Shown: positions 34,656 to 44,171, counted from the stretch's first letter. The stretch is 44,912 nt of DNA from Bryobacterales bacterium (GCA_022826925.1 JAJDTX010000044.1:1-44912); one strand, 5' to 3'. Translations and numbers: made by a program. Notes: generated from the sequence alone by a model not told the origin.

Positions 34656-35081
34656 ATGCTCAACAAGGGTTCTGCGAAGTGGATGCTGTTGGCTTGTTTG
34701 ATCATTTTCAGCACTCCGCTTACAGCTGACCCGGACGCGAAGGCCTCCGCTAGGAAGGCCACACTTGAATGGCTGGCTCTCGTTGATTCCGAGCAATATT
34801 CCGAGAGCTGGAATGAAGCTGCATCGCTGTTCAAGGTCAATGTCGCGCGCATCCATTGGGAAAGCGCAGTTCGATCTGCTCGACGACCGCTCGGCGCGAT
34901 GCAGTCGAGGTCATTCCTAGACGCGGTATACGAAACCGAACTCCCCGGCATGCCCGACGGGAAATACGTCGTCATTCGGTATCAAGCGTCCTTTGAGAAC
35001 AAGGCGGATGCCGTGGAGACGATCACACCCATGCTGGACAGGGACGGGCTCTGGCGCGTGGCTGGCTACTTCGTTCGATAG
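34656..35081 (+). CDS. Exported DUF4019 domain protein
   Basis: A 141-residue protein from ATG 34656; the frame is open from 34548. A signal peptide (KWMLLACLIIFSTPLTA) is followed by ARKATLEWLALVDSEQYSESWNEAASLFK, the hallmark of DUF4019, then LGAMQSRSFLDAVYETELPGMPDGKYVVIRYQASFENK and the closing LDRDGLWRVAGYFVR. Family role unknown; members are periplasmic or secreted. Flanking genes are unrelated. Confidence 0.82.
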   Translation: MLNKGSAKWMLLACLIIFSTPLTADPDAKASARKATLEWLALVDSEQYSESWNEAASLFKVNVARIHWESAVRSARRPLGAMQSRSFLDAVYETELPGMPDGKYVVIRYQASFENKADAVETITPMLDRDGLWRVAGYFVR

Positions 35082-35201
35082 GTGACGCTCTCGGCCTCGG
35101 GCTTGGGTGAGTGGGGCTCCAGCGGTCGCCCGGAGGCTACGAAATGCTCAGGGCGAATCTGCCGCGTCTGAAACTCTTGACGAGCTCTTGGGGAACTGAA
35201 C

Positions 35202-36446
35202 TCACGCCCAAAGGGCTCGAATCGACGCAACGCCCCGCACGGCCCTCTCGATATGCTCACGAGTGTTGTAGACGTGTGGGCACAGGCGAAAGCCGCCGGA
35301 TGTCGATCCGGCGATGCCGAATCTGTCATACATGGCGTCGAAGACTGCTTGCCGCTTCTCGGGTGCCACCTGCATGATGCATACACCGGCGCTGAGCTTG
35401 TCGTCGACGGGTGTAACGAGCGTGGCTCCGGTTGCAGCCAGCGACTGCTTGAGTAGCGAAGAGAGTTCACGGACTCGCCGCTCTACACGATCTGTCCCGA
35501 TGGAGGAGTGAAGTCCCGCAGCCTCTCTCATCGCACTGATGGCAGCGTCATCGCGTTGACCCATCGACTCGAACTTCCGGGCTCCAGCGAGTTCGGTTTC
35601 CGCCTCCTCACCCCATCCGGGAGCCACGGTGCTGGGCCAGATCTCTGGGATCCTTTCGCGGCGGACATAAAGGAGCCCGACTTCCTTGGGGCCGCAGTAC
35701 CACTTGTGCGCGCTGGCTGCGAATGAATCGCAGCCAAGCTCATGGAGATCCAGCTCGAGCGCGCCCCAGGTCTGGGCTCCATCCACATGGACGTAGATTC
35801 CAGAGCGCCGAGCGAATTCGCAGAGCTCCCGCACTGGTAGCAAGACCCCGCTTACGTTGGACGCATGGGTGAGGGCCAGCACGCGCGTCCGCGGAGTCAG
35901 TGCCTCCCTAAACGGACGAATCAACTCATCAGGGGCAGAAGGGTTCGGCGGAACCTCAACCTCGCGCAGCGAGAATCCTCTCCGTTGCGCCCGAACCTTC
36001 CAAGCGACGTTGTTGGTCGGATGGTTCTGGCGCCAGATCACGACCTCGTCGCCGGTCTTGAGGTCGAGCCCGTTGTTGATGATGTTGTTGGCTTCGCTGG
36101 TATTGCGAACTAGAGCGACTTCGTCCGCTTCGGCTCCGATCTGGTCGGCAACCCGGGTCCGCGCGGTCTCCCTGTCCGGAGCGTAGCGCTCCCGGTTCTG
36201 GAAGGAGCAGTCCTCGTCGATCGACCTGGTCAGCTCCGTCACGGTCGAGGCGACGCTTGTCGGAGACGGGCACAGGTTCGCGGCGTTCATGGGCACGCGA
36301 TCTTCCCGAAACGGAAACTTCTTCCGAAGCTGTTCCCAATACGCCTCTCCGTCTTCGGCTCCCGCTGCCACGCTAGGGCGGGTGGCCAATGCCGAAACAG
36401 CCACGATGCCGTTAAGAAACCGCCTTCTTGTGCTTTCTGTAGTCAT
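35202..36446 (-). CDS. Tat-exported PLP-dependent class V aminotransferase
   Basis: A 414-residue protein starting at ATG 36446. The N-terminus TESTRRRFLNGIVAVSA is a twin-arginine signal, unusual for a PLP enzyme but known in isopenicillin-N-epimerase-like members. The core has VPMNAANLCPSPTSVASTV, EVALVRNTSEANNIINNGL, HASNVSGVLLPV, VDGAQTWGALELDLHELG, the PLP Lys in ASAHKWYCGPKEVGLLYV, and MGQRDDAAISAMREA. The C-terminus FRLCPHVYNTREHIER is complete. A broken copy of its first ~100 residues lies 540 bp upstream (36982-37287). Substrate unknown; a desulfurase or epimerase is also possible. Confidence 0.88.
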   Translation of the reverse strand: MTTESTRRRFLNGIVAVSALATRPSVAAGAEDGEAYWEQLRKKFPFREDRVPMNAANLCPSPTSVASTVTELTRSIDEDCSFQNRERYAPDRETARTRVADQIGAEADEVALVRNTSEANNIINNGLDLKTGDEVVIWRQNHPTNNVAWKVRAQRRGFSLREVEVPPNPSAPDELIRPFREALTPRTRVLALTHASNVSGVLLPVRELCEFARRSGIYVHVDGAQTWGALELDLHELGCDSFAASAHKWYCGPKEVGLLYVRRERIPEIWPSTVAPGWGEEAETELAGARKFESMGQRDDAAISAMREAAGLHSSIGTDRVERRVRELSSLLKQSLAATGATLVTPVDDKLSAGVCIMQVAPEKRQAVFDAMYDRFGIAGSTSGGFRLCPHVYNTREHIERAVRGVASIRALWA

Positions 36447-36625
36447 GCTGTGATGAGCCTAACAGAGGTGCCGGATGATCGCTTGCGGGACGCGCATGCC
36501 GGACCGAGCACGAGGCCCGCCCAGCTGAAGCGATCGGTTCGGAATATTCCGGGACGCGGAACACTGAAGCACTTCGAGGAAAACGGGCGCCTTGGACGGC
36601 TCAGCGAGCGTGCAGGACGCAACGT

Positions 36626-36961
36626 TCACGCGACGCTGCCTGTCACCTTGACCGCTTGGACCTTGAGATGCACACCCTCGCGCCGCTGCAGACAACCGAT
36701 GATCTCGAACAGGTTGCGCGCCTGCGGATTGCCCTTCTGACTGAGCATGCACATCAGGCCCTTGGGTGACCTGTCCATCATCGCCCCGAGTTCGCCAAAT
36801 CCAATGGTGGCGTTGACGTAATCGCGCAGCAGAGATTTGCCCGTCTCCAAGTCGCTAGCCAGCAGGCAACCGACCGCCTCCTCCAGAAGCGCCTCACGAA
36901 AGGATGGGTCGCGCTGGAGCCGTTCCCGCACTGTCACGTTGAATTCTCGCGTCAATGCCAT
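36626..36961 (-). CDS. Orphan addiction-module-type transcriptional regulator
   Basis: A 111-residue protein from ATG 36961. LTREFNVTVRERLQRDPSFREALLEEAVGCLLASDLETGKSLLRDYVNATIGFGELG is followed by a helix-turn-helix-like MDRSPKGLMCMLSQKGNPQARNLFEIIGCLQRREGV. This is the pattern of antidote-type DNA-binding proteins usually found with a RelE/HigB-like toxin. No toxin gene is beside it: one side is the intact aminotransferase, the other its broken copy. The gene sits exactly where the broken copy ends, so it probably came in with the event that truncated it. Confidence 0.75.
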   Translation of the reverse strand: MALTREFNVTVRERLQRDPSFREALLEEAVGCLLASDLETGKSLLRDYVNATIGFGELGAMMDRSPKGLMCMLSQKGNPQARNLFEIIGCLQRREGVHLKVQAVKVTGSVA

Positions 36962-36981
36962 CGTCTGATCACACTTTCCGC

Positions 36982-37287
36982 TCAAGGCTGGCTCGCAATT
37001 TGGGCCTGCACGGTCTCCCTATCCAGAGCGTAGCGCTCCCGGCTTCGGAATGAGCAGTCCTCATCGATCGACCCAGTCAGCTCTGCCACGGTTGCGGCGA
37101 CACTTGTCGGAGACGGGTACAAGTTCGCGCCATTCATGGGTACGCGATCTCCCCGAAGCGGAAACCTCCTTCGGATATGTTCCCGATACGGCTCTCCGTT
37201 TTCGGCACCTGCCGCGCCCCGCTGCTGCGGGGCCAAGGCCGCTGCGATGCCAGTCAGAAACCGCCGTCTCGTTCTCTCCGCAGTGAT
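36982..37287 (-). pseudogene. Truncated tandem copy of the class V aminotransferase
   Basis: About 100 codons homologous to the N-terminus of the intact gene at 35202-36446: RRRFLTGI at the Tat signal, then VPMNGANLYPSPTSVAATVAELTGSIDEDCSF matching VPMNAANLCPSPTSVASTVTELTRSIDEDCSF in the intact protein (shown only in part). The codon in the position of the ATG start is ATC (37285-37287), so translation is lost. After DRET at residue ~90 the similarity fades and a stop follows at 36982. DNA similarity continues upstream of the start. The rest of the copy, including the PLP lysine, is missing. Confidence 0.8.
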
Positions 37288-37425
37288 GCTGTCGTGAGCC
37301 TAGCAGAGAGACTGGCTTGTCGCCTGCCGCATCGGCGGTGGGTACACGGTGGGTCTTAAGTATTCTGGAAAGTCCCAGTCGGCCTTGTCTCTGAAGCCGT
37401 CCAAGTGCCGGCTTTCCCTTGTCCT

Positions 37426-38526
37426 ATGGACCCCCTCGCCCACACTCTTGCCGGTGCCACGCTGGCGGAGACGCGCCTCAAGGAATTGACCCCTTATTCG
37501 GCTCCGGCCCTGATTCTCGGCGCCAACGCTCCTGACATTGACGCGGTCACGATGTTCATGGACCGCGACCTGTCTCTCTGGTTTAGGCGGGGGTGGACGC
37601 ACGGAGTGCTTGCGATGGTCGTCCTGCCCATCGTTCTGACCTTGCTTCTGTTGCTTGTCGATCGAGTCATCGCGCGCTTGCGAGGGAGAGAGCCGGCGGC
37701 GCGGGCAGGCCCGCTGCTTGGACTGAGCACCTTGGCTGTCGTCTCGCACCCCTTGCTTGACTGGTTGAACATCTATGGCGTCCGCCTCCTGATGCCTTTT
37801 GACGGCAAGTGGTTCTACGGCGATGCCCTGTTCATCATCGATCCATGGCTCTGGCTGCTGCTCGGCAGTTCCGTTGTGGTTGCGCACAGCGCATCGAAGA
37901 TCGGCGTCTCGGCGTGGCTGGCACTCGGTGCCGCGACGACGATGCTCATTACTAGCTTTGATGGCGCAGCCCTGCTGGTCCGGCTCCTGTGGTGCATGGG
38001 TGTGGTCGCGATCATCTTCTTGCGCCTTGACGGGCGATCTCAGGGCCGGATTCGACGAATTGCTAATTTCTCCTTGGTTGCCACCCTGCTGTATATCGGG
38101 TTCATGGTGACCACGTCACGGCTGGCCGCGCGGCAGGTCGTTGCGTGGCTAGCAGAGCGCGACAGCGTCCCGCTGGAGATCATGCCGGGGCCCGCACCTG
38201 GCAATCCCTTTCGCCGAGACATTGTCGTCGCCGACGCCGAGCACTATCACTTCCTAGAGGTCAACTGGCTGTCGACTGAATCGATCCGATTTACCTATCC
38301 GTCCATCGACCGTGGTCGCGAGAGCCCCGTCACACGGGCTGCGCTTGCCGCACCGCAGGTCAGGGGTCTGAACAACTGGAAACGGTTACCGGCCTATCGA
38401 GTTCAGAAGACAGAGAATGGCTATCGGGTATCGATCTCCGACGTCCGCTTTGCAAGGCGCGTCGGCAGTGGACTCGGAGCCGCGGTCGTGGAGCTAGACC
38501 GGGACTTGCGCGTCATCTCTCCCTGA
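37426..38526 (+). CDS. Membrane-bound metal-dependent hydrolase (YdjM/DUF457 type)
   Basis: A 366-residue protein from ATG 37426 (MDPLAHTLAGATLAETR); seven more codons are open upstream. PLAHTLAGA and GANAPDIDAVTMFMDR near the N-terminus, WTHGVLAM and VSHPLLDWLNIYGVRLLMPF supply the His/Asp cluster of the DUF457/LexA-binding-like membrane hydrolases, followed by several transmembrane helices (about 135-155, 160-205 and 230-245). Residues 250-366 form a soluble C-terminal part with no named domain. Likely a zinc-dependent inner-membrane hydrolase, substrate unknown. Confidence 0.88.
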   Translation: MDPLAHTLAGATLAETRLKELTPYSAPALILGANAPDIDAVTMFMDRDLSLWFRRGWTHGVLAMVVLPIVLTLLLLLVDRVIARLRGREPAARAGPLLGLSTLAVVSHPLLDWLNIYGVRLLMPFDGKWFYGDALFIIDPWLWLLLGSSVVVAHSASKIGVSAWLALGAATTMLITSFDGAALLVRLLWCMGVVAIIFLRLDGRSQGRIRRIANFSLVATLLYIGFMVTTSRLAARQVVAWLAERDSVPLEIMPGPAPGNPFRRDIVVADAEHYHFLEVNWLSTESIRFTYPSIDRGRESPVTRAALAAPQVRGLNNWKRLPAYRVQKTENGYRVSISDVRFARRVGSGLGAAVVELDRDLRVISP

Positions 38527-38896
38527 CTCCGTCGTCAGCAGCGCATAAGCGGTCCGTCTGCTTTCGGATTGCCTCCAGTACCCCCCTCTCGGACTCAAAC
38601 AGGCAGTTCGGGACGTCTCGATCCACGGGCAGGACGCGGACTGTCCGCTTTAGTCCAAGGGCCTCCCGGCGATATTGCCACTGCCCGCAGACACTGGCGG
38701 GTCCATAAAGTGAAAGTTCCTCTCCCGATACTCAGCAGGCCGCAAATAGCCGTGGAGGGCTAGCGCCTTCGCATCTATCAAGCAGCCATCGCTGCCGTGG
38801 TCCTAGCGGCACTGCTAGCTTCGCGACGCGCCACTGAGCGGCGCATCGGAAGCTAGAATAACTGGGGCATTGCGGTCTACCTAGGCAGACGTTCAC
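38527..38896. other. Intergenic region before the efflux genes
   Basis: 370 bp with no supported gene. A TAGAAT at 38854-38859, 38 bp before the HlyD-type gene, is a possible -10 box without a good -35. Confidence 0.35.
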
Positions 38897-40150
38897 ATGG
38901 ACAAGCCGCGCATCGGATACGCCCAGCGGAAGCGCACGCGGCAGATTGCCGCTTGGTCCATTGCGGCTGTCGCGTTTCTGGCTGTGGCTTGGGCCGTGTC
39001 CCGCATCGAGCCAGCGGCACCGGGCGTGGATGCCGCGGTCGTCTTCACGGACACGGTCAAGCGCGGCGAGATGTTGCGGCAGGTCCGCGGTATCGGCACC
39101 TTGGTGCCCGAGACCGTGGTCGTGATCGCGGCGAGTGACGCGGGCCGCATCGAGCGACGCTTCGTCCAGCCCGGCCAGCCTGTCGAGCCGGGCACCGTCC
39201 TGCTGGAACTCAGCAGCCCGCAAGTCGAGCAGGAATACCTAGACGCCGCGGCCCAGCTGAGAGAGGGCCAGGCCGAGTTGGCGAATCTCCAGGCCCAGCT
39301 TGAGGACCAGCGACTTACCCAGGAGTCCCTAACGGCTGACTTCGAGGGACAGTACCTGCAAGCCAAGGCGCAGCACGATGCCGATCTCGAGCTGTCCAAG
39401 TCCGGGCTTACAGACAAAGTCACCCTCATGAAGTCACGCGTGGCCATGGAACAGCTGCAGAAGCGGTTTGAGCTGGAACGGGCTCGCGGGGATGCCCGCA
39501 AGCCATCCGTGGAAGCGCAGCTGGCGGCGCAACGGGCTCGGATTGAGCAGATGGAAGCCCTCCTCGCGCTGCGCCAAGACAAGGTAGATCGGCTCAAGGT
39601 TCGGGCTGGCCTGCAGGGAATCCTCCAGCTCATGGATGTCGAGGTCGGGCAGCTGGTTGCCCCGGGTGACGAGTTAGCCCGGGTTTCCGACCCGACACAC
39701 CTGAAGGCGGAGCTCAAGATTCCAGAGACATTGGTAAACGACGTAGCGGTCGGGCAGCGCGCGGAGGTCGACACCCGGAACGGGGTGATCGAGGGTGAGG
39801 TTTCACGCATCGATCCGGCTGCGATCGAGGGAACCGTGCTCGTGGACATCCGGCTGCTCGGCGAAATGCCCCGGGGCGCTCGGCCCGACCTCAGCGTCGA
39901 CGGGACAATCGAACTCGAGCGGCTTGAGAATGTGCTGCACGTGGGGCGCCCCATCCATGCCAGGGAGGAGAGCCTCATGGGACTCTTCAAGCTGGAGGGC
40001 GACCAAACGCACGCCTCGCGCATCCAAGCGCAGGTGGGCAAGGTTTCGGTCAGCACTATCGAAATTCGTTCCGGCCTGAGTGAAGGCGACAAGGTGGTCT
40101 TATCCGACATGTCGGCGTGGGACGCCTACGACAGGATCCGGCTCGAATAG
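38897..40150 (+). CDS. HlyD/MacA-type periplasmic adaptor of an efflux ABC transporter
   Basis: A 417-residue protein. One N-terminal membrane anchor (about 18-36) is followed by a barrel-sandwich half (GIGTLVPETVVVIAASDAGRIERRFVQPGQPVEPGTVLLEL), a long coiled coil (about 115-245: QEYLDAAAQLREGQAELANLQAQLEDQ and later helices), the second lipoyl half (LQLMDVEVGQLVAPGDELARVSDP), and the beta-barrel/membrane-proximal part (IPETLVNDVAVGQRAEVDTRNG). Links an inner-membrane exporter to the cell exterior. The ATPase gene follows after 40 bp. Confidence 0.92.
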   Translation: MDKPRIGYAQRKRTRQIAAWSIAAVAFLAVAWAVSRIEPAAPGVDAAVVFTDTVKRGEMLRQVRGIGTLVPETVVVIAASDAGRIERRFVQPGQPVEPGTVLLELSSPQVEQEYLDAAAQLREGQAELANLQAQLEDQRLTQESLTADFEGQYLQAKAQHDADLELSKSGLTDKVTLMKSRVAMEQLQKRFELERARGDARKPSVEAQLAAQRARIEQMEALLALRQDKVDRLKVRAGLQGILQLMDVEVGQLVAPGDELARVSDPTHLKAELKIPETLVNDVAVGQRAEVDTRNGVIEGEVSRIDPAAIEGTVLVDIRLLGEMPRGARPDLSVDGTIELERLENVLHVGRPIHAREESLMGLFKLEGDQTHASRIQAQVGKVSVSTIEIRSGLSEGDKVVLSDMSAWDAYDRIRLE

Positions 40151-40190
40151 GCGGTCAGTTCTGCGACACAAGGAGGAAGCAAGCTAGGCA

Positions 40191-40919
40191 ATGGCAGATT
40201 CAACTAACGGCAGTGCGCCACTCATCCGCTTGGAAGCCGTGTCCAAGGTGTTCTTCACCGATGAGGTCGAGACGCACGCGCTTTCGGGTATCGATCTCGA
40301 GATTCGCGATGGCGAGTACGTGGCGATCTCGGGCCCATCGGGCTGCGGCAAATCAACTCTGCTATCGATCCTGGGGTTGCTCGATACCCCGACCGAGGGG
40401 ATGTACCGGCTGAACGGCGAGTCTGTCCAGAACCTGAAGGCGAAGCAACGGGCCCGCATCCGAAATCGGCAGATCGGCTTCATCTTCCAAGCGTTCAACC
40501 TAATTGGCGACCTCACGGTCTTCGAGAATGTCGACCTGCCACTGACGTATCGAGGGATGCCGGCCAGCGAACGCAAGAAGCGGGTCGAGGAAGCCTTGGA
40601 ACGGGTCGGGATGGCCCACCGGATGAAGCACTATCCGTCGCAGCTATCGGGCGGTCAGCAGCAGAGGGTGGCAGTGGCCCGGGCGCTCGGTGGCGAGCCC
40701 TCAGTGCTGCTCGCCGACGAGCCGACCGGGAATCTCGACTCGAAGAACGGTGAGGCCGTCATGGAGTTGCTGCGAGATGTCCATGACGGCGGAGCGACCA
40801 TCTGCATGGTGACGCACGACCCGCGATTCGAGGCCTACGCAGAGCGAATAGTGCGACTGTTCGACGGAAGGATAGTCGATCACAGCGTTGACGAGCTAGA
40901 GCCTGCCGGCGCTGCTTGA
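40191..40919 (+). CDS. ABC transporter ATP-binding protein (MacB/LolD type)
   Basis: A 242-residue ATPase. Walker A GPSGCGKST (about 44-52), Q-loop FIFQAFNLIGDLTVFENVDLPL, signature LSGGQQQR, Walker B VLLADEPTGNLDS and the switch His in MVTHDPRF are all intact and of the MacB/LolD subclass. An AGGAGG-like ribosome site lies upstream. Its natural partners are the adaptor just upstream and a FtsX-like permease. The only permease in the window, at 40936-43515, is encoded on the other strand and ends 16 bp after this gene. Confidence 0.94.
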   Translation: MADSTNGSAPLIRLEAVSKVFFTDEVETHALSGIDLEIRDGEYVAISGPSGCGKSTLLSILGLLDTPTEGMYRLNGESVQNLKAKQRARIRNRQIGFIFQAFNLIGDLTVFENVDLPLTYRGMPASERKKRVEEALERVGMAHRMKHYPSQLSGGQQQRVAVARALGGEPSVLLADEPTGNLDSKNGEAVMELLRDVHDGGATICMVTHDPRFEAYAERIVRLFDGRIVDHSVDELEPAGAA

Positions 40920-40935
40920 CGCTTGGGGACCGCCG

Positions 40936-43515
40936 CTACTCGCTCCGTAGCGCAGCGACTGGATCGATCTGGGCAGCTCGTCGCCCGGAAACAAACCCAG
41001 CTGCGACACAGGCCCCGAAGAGGGTCGCGAATGCCGCTGCCCACGTCACGATGTCGAAGGCGCTTACCCCGAAGAGTACCGAGGCCAGAACGCGACTCGT
41101 CCCAATCGCCGCCAACCCGCCAAGCAACATGCCGGCAATCGCGGGCTGCAACGCCGTCTGCATTGCCGCAGCGACGACTCTAGACGGTACAGCGCCGAGA
41201 GCCGAGCGGATAGCGAGATCGCGCCTGCGTTCCACAACCGCCTGGGCAATGACGCTGTAGACACCTGCCACGACCAACACGAGGGCCAAAATCCCGAAGA
41301 CAGACACGAAGAGAGTGCCGGCATGGCGCTGGGCTTGCGAATCGGCGACCAGTTGATCCATGGACCGTATGTCTGTCACGAAGGCATGCTGGTCGACGCC
41401 GCGAATGCGCTGCCGGATTGACGGCACCACGTTGAGCGGATCAGTTCTGGTTCGCGCGATCAGCGTGACTGCCGTTTGCGGGAACAGGCCGAGAGGAATA
41501 TAGATGTCGACAGTTGGACCGCTCTCCAGTCCCGCATATCGTACGTCTCCCGCGACGCCGACCACGGTCATCTTCCAGTCCGAATAGCCCCCGCCAAAGC
41601 TAATGCGCCTGCCCAGGGGATCAAGCCCCCTCCAGTAGCGCTTCGCGAAGGATTCACTGACGAGGACGGTGCGACTGCCTCCGATCTGTCCTTCCTCGTC
41701 GCGTGCCTCGAAGGGCCGGCCGGCCACTATGGGGATCTGCATGGTGGCGAAATAGCCCGGGCTCACGATGCGAATTCCATAGCTTGGCTTCTCGGACTCG
41801 TTCCCGGGCACGTACCCTTCGACGATCCCTTCCCCGCTCGAGAAGTAGCTTCCGGATCCCATTGGTATGCCGTGCACCGCTGCCGCGTCGCTGACTGCCG
41901 GGAGCGTCCGAACCTCTTCCAGCACGTCGCGCGCGAAAACCGCGTTATGAGCCCAGTCGAACTTGTTGGGCGGCAGCGAGACGGTCATTGTCAGCAGGTC
42001 GTCTTGGTTGAACCCGGTTTCGACCTGGCCGGCCCGAAGCGTGCTCCGGACCAGCAGCCCTGCCCCGACCAGCAGGACGATTGCTAGTGCGACTTCGATC
42101 GACACGAGAACACCAACAAGGCGGGATTGCAATCTCCCCAACGTCACACTGCGGCCGTCCAGACCAGTTGCCAAGGTTCCGGCGGCCCGGATGGATCGCA
42201 GGGCGGGTGCGAGGCCGGCGATACACGCAGCGGCGATCACGCTGGCGAGCGCGAACGCCAAGACAGTCACGTTGATGCCCATTCCTTGGAGCAGTGGAAG
42301 GCTCGGCGGCATCCACGGCTTCGCCAAGCTGATGACCCATGCCGCGAGCAAGACGCCCAGCGCTCCGGCACATGTCGCAAGGACCAAAGCCTCTATGAGC
42401 AACCGTCGCACCAATACCCAGGAGGGCGCTCCCAGCGCCAGGTGTGTCGCGATCTCGCTGCGCCGCGCGAGACCGCGAGCGAGAAGCAGCGCCGCGACAT
42501 TTGAACAGGCGATGACCAAGAGAATGGCAGTGCCGAGCAGCAGGAGCAATATCCCGTTGCGCGAACCTCCTGCCATGTGCTCCTGCAACGGCACGACCCG
42601 GACTATTCTGTTGCGGTAGGACTCGGGGAAGCGCTCGGCATGGAGGCTGGCGATGACATCCATTTCGGCTTGCGCCTGCGCGAGAGTCACACCCGGTCGC
42701 AATCTCCCAACCACGTCGAACCAATAGTCTTCGGGTCCCGGCTCGGCCAGCTGGGTTGCCGAGACGAACTGCGGCATCCAGAAGTCAACCGTTTCGACCA
42801 CTGTGGAGCCCCCGAGTTGGAAGTCAGCCTCGAGCGGAGGAAACCGAACCGGTGCCGTTGCGACGCCGACAACCGTGTACTTGGTGGGACCAGGGCGAGA
42901 GGTATTGAGGATATAGAGATCGATAGCATCACCTACGAGCGAGCTATCCGAGTCGAAGTGTCGGCGCCAGACCCCGTTGCCAACCACCAACGCCTGCCCC
43001 GTAGCGGTCGTTTCGTGCGGGCGCTGGGCTCCCCGGTCTCCGTCTTGGAAGGTCCTTCCAAGAAGCGGCGCCCGGAATACGTCGAAGAATTCCGGTGTTG
43101 CAAGAAGTCCGCCCAAGCGGTCACTTTGCGCCCCGTCGATCAAATCGACGGTCTCCCATCGGTAGCCTGCAACCGCCTCGAACGACTTCGCCTGATCCTG
43201 CCAGTCGGCGAGGAGTCCCGGAGCCGCGCGTGTGACCGGATGGTCACTCACGGTCTCGACGCTTCGCAGGGTGACCAGCCGATCGCTGTCGGGATACGGG
43301 GGCGGGCGCAGCAGCAATGCCTCGGCCACGCTGAACACAGCCGTGGTTGCTCCGATCCCGAGCGCCAGGTTGACGACGGAGACGGCGAAGAACCCAAGGT
43401 TGCGGCGAAAGTATCGAAGAGCCGTGCTAATGTCTCGCACAGCCGCCTGAAACTGGGTCACCGTCCCGAACTCGGGTCGGCCACGCAAACGCCTTCGCGT
43501 GACGCCAATTTTCAT
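40936..43515 (-). CDS. ADOP-type (acidobacterial duplicated) ABC permease
   Basis: An 859-residue permease from ATG 43515 (MKIGVTRRRLRG); GTG 43461 (TQFQAAVRDIS) is an alternative, and 45 more codons are open upstream. Two MacB/FtsX-like halves are visible. The first is LRYFRRNLGFFAVSVVNLALGIGATTAVFSV, a large periplasmic region, then LLLLGTAILLVIACSNVAALLLARGLARRSEIATHLALGA. The second repeats the pattern with SIEVALAIVLLVGAGLLVRSTLRAG and FVSVFGILALVLVVAGVYSVIAQAVVERRRDLAIRSALGA, ending FVSGRRAAQIDPVAALRSE. This duplicated layout is typical of Acidobacteriota. It is convergent with the ATPase and adaptor genes. Confidence 0.92.
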   Translation of the reverse strand: MKIGVTRRRLRGRPEFGTVTQFQAAVRDISTALRYFRRNLGFFAVSVVNLALGIGATTAVFSVAEALLLRPPPYPDSDRLVTLRSVETVSDHPVTRAAPGLLADWQDQAKSFEAVAGYRWETVDLIDGAQSDRLGGLLATPEFFDVFRAPLLGRTFQDGDRGAQRPHETTATGQALVVGNGVWRRHFDSDSSLVGDAIDLYILNTSRPGPTKYTVVGVATAPVRFPPLEADFQLGGSTVVETVDFWMPQFVSATQLAEPGPEDYWFDVVGRLRPGVTLAQAQAEMDVIASLHAERFPESYRNRIVRVVPLQEHMAGGSRNGILLLLLGTAILLVIACSNVAALLLARGLARRSEIATHLALGAPSWVLVRRLLIEALVLATCAGALGVLLAAWVISLAKPWMPPSLPLLQGMGINVTVLAFALASVIAAACIAGLAPALRSIRAAGTLATGLDGRSVTLGRLQSRLVGVLVSIEVALAIVLLVGAGLLVRSTLRAGQVETGFNQDDLLTMTVSLPPNKFDWAHNAVFARDVLEEVRTLPAVSDAAAVHGIPMGSGSYFSSGEGIVEGYVPGNESEKPSYGIRIVSPGYFATMQIPIVAGRPFEARDEEGQIGGSRTVLVSESFAKRYWRGLDPLGRRISFGGGYSDWKMTVVGVAGDVRYAGLESGPTVDIYIPLGLFPQTAVTLIARTRTDPLNVVPSIRQRIRGVDQHAFVTDIRSMDQLVADSQAQRHAGTLFVSVFGILALVLVVAGVYSVIAQAVVERRRDLAIRSALGAVPSRVVAAAMQTALQPAIAGMLLGGLAAIGTSRVLASVLFGVSAFDIVTWAAAFATLFGACVAAGFVSGRRAAQIDPVAALRSE

Positions 43516-44171
43516 TGTATGTTTCGGCCGGCGAGGGGATTTGCGATTGTTCTGGCCCTGCTGGCGAGATGCAGCTTGAGCTCCCGACACTTCAGCATGT
43601 CTCTGATGCGGAAGGAGATGGCCAACAGCCGGACAGGCCGCCAGATCCATTCACGCTCGCTGGCCGCCAGCCCGTCCTACAGCACTGAGTTCGAGATGGA
43701 CTCGCCCCTAGCCGGCTGGGGCAGAAGTCGATGGTCGTGCGGTCTTCGCATGCGGAAGGCCCCAAGGTACCGCCGGCAGGCCTTCGGTTCAGCCCAATCA
43801 ATCTGCTGAGGTCCGAAGAGCCGTTCGCGGCTGAGCGTGGCGTGGCTGGGAACAGCTCTGCCCGCCACGCAGGACTTCTGCCGCAGCCAGTTAGGACTCG
43901 TCTTCCGGAGGAGGGCTATGGGCAGCGCGGCTGCGGAGTTGCTTCTCCAATGCCCGCTGTTGGGGGACGAAATACCTGGGCCACAGCCCTGCCCGCATAA
44001 ATTCCGTCCAATGGCGTCCACGAGCGACCAATAACGGCCAGAAAATAAACGAGTTGCGCCTGCAGCCACACCGACTCTAGCCAGGTAAGTCGCACTCAGG
44101 CGAATGAGCGTGGGACGAAATTCGGCAGAGCTATCACTCGACCCGGGCAGAGCTATCGCCGCCCCCCCCGC
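43516..44171. other. Long non-coding stretch upstream of the ADOP permease
   Basis: About 650 bp without a supportable gene on either strand. A minus-strand frame at about 43545-43640 contains RLLAISFRIRDMLKCRELKLH, which is somewhat protein-like but has no start codon, so it may be an eroded fragment. A run of eight C lies at 44162-44169. Confidence 0.35.

Noticed and set aside
43545..43640. Protein-like minus-strand stretch upstream of the permease
   Set aside because: No start codon within the open frame and no family match; at most an eroded fragment.
42577..43809. Plus-strand frame of about 410 codons antisense to the ADOP permease
   Set aside because: The minus strand has a full duplicated permease; the antisense product lacks any recognisable pattern.
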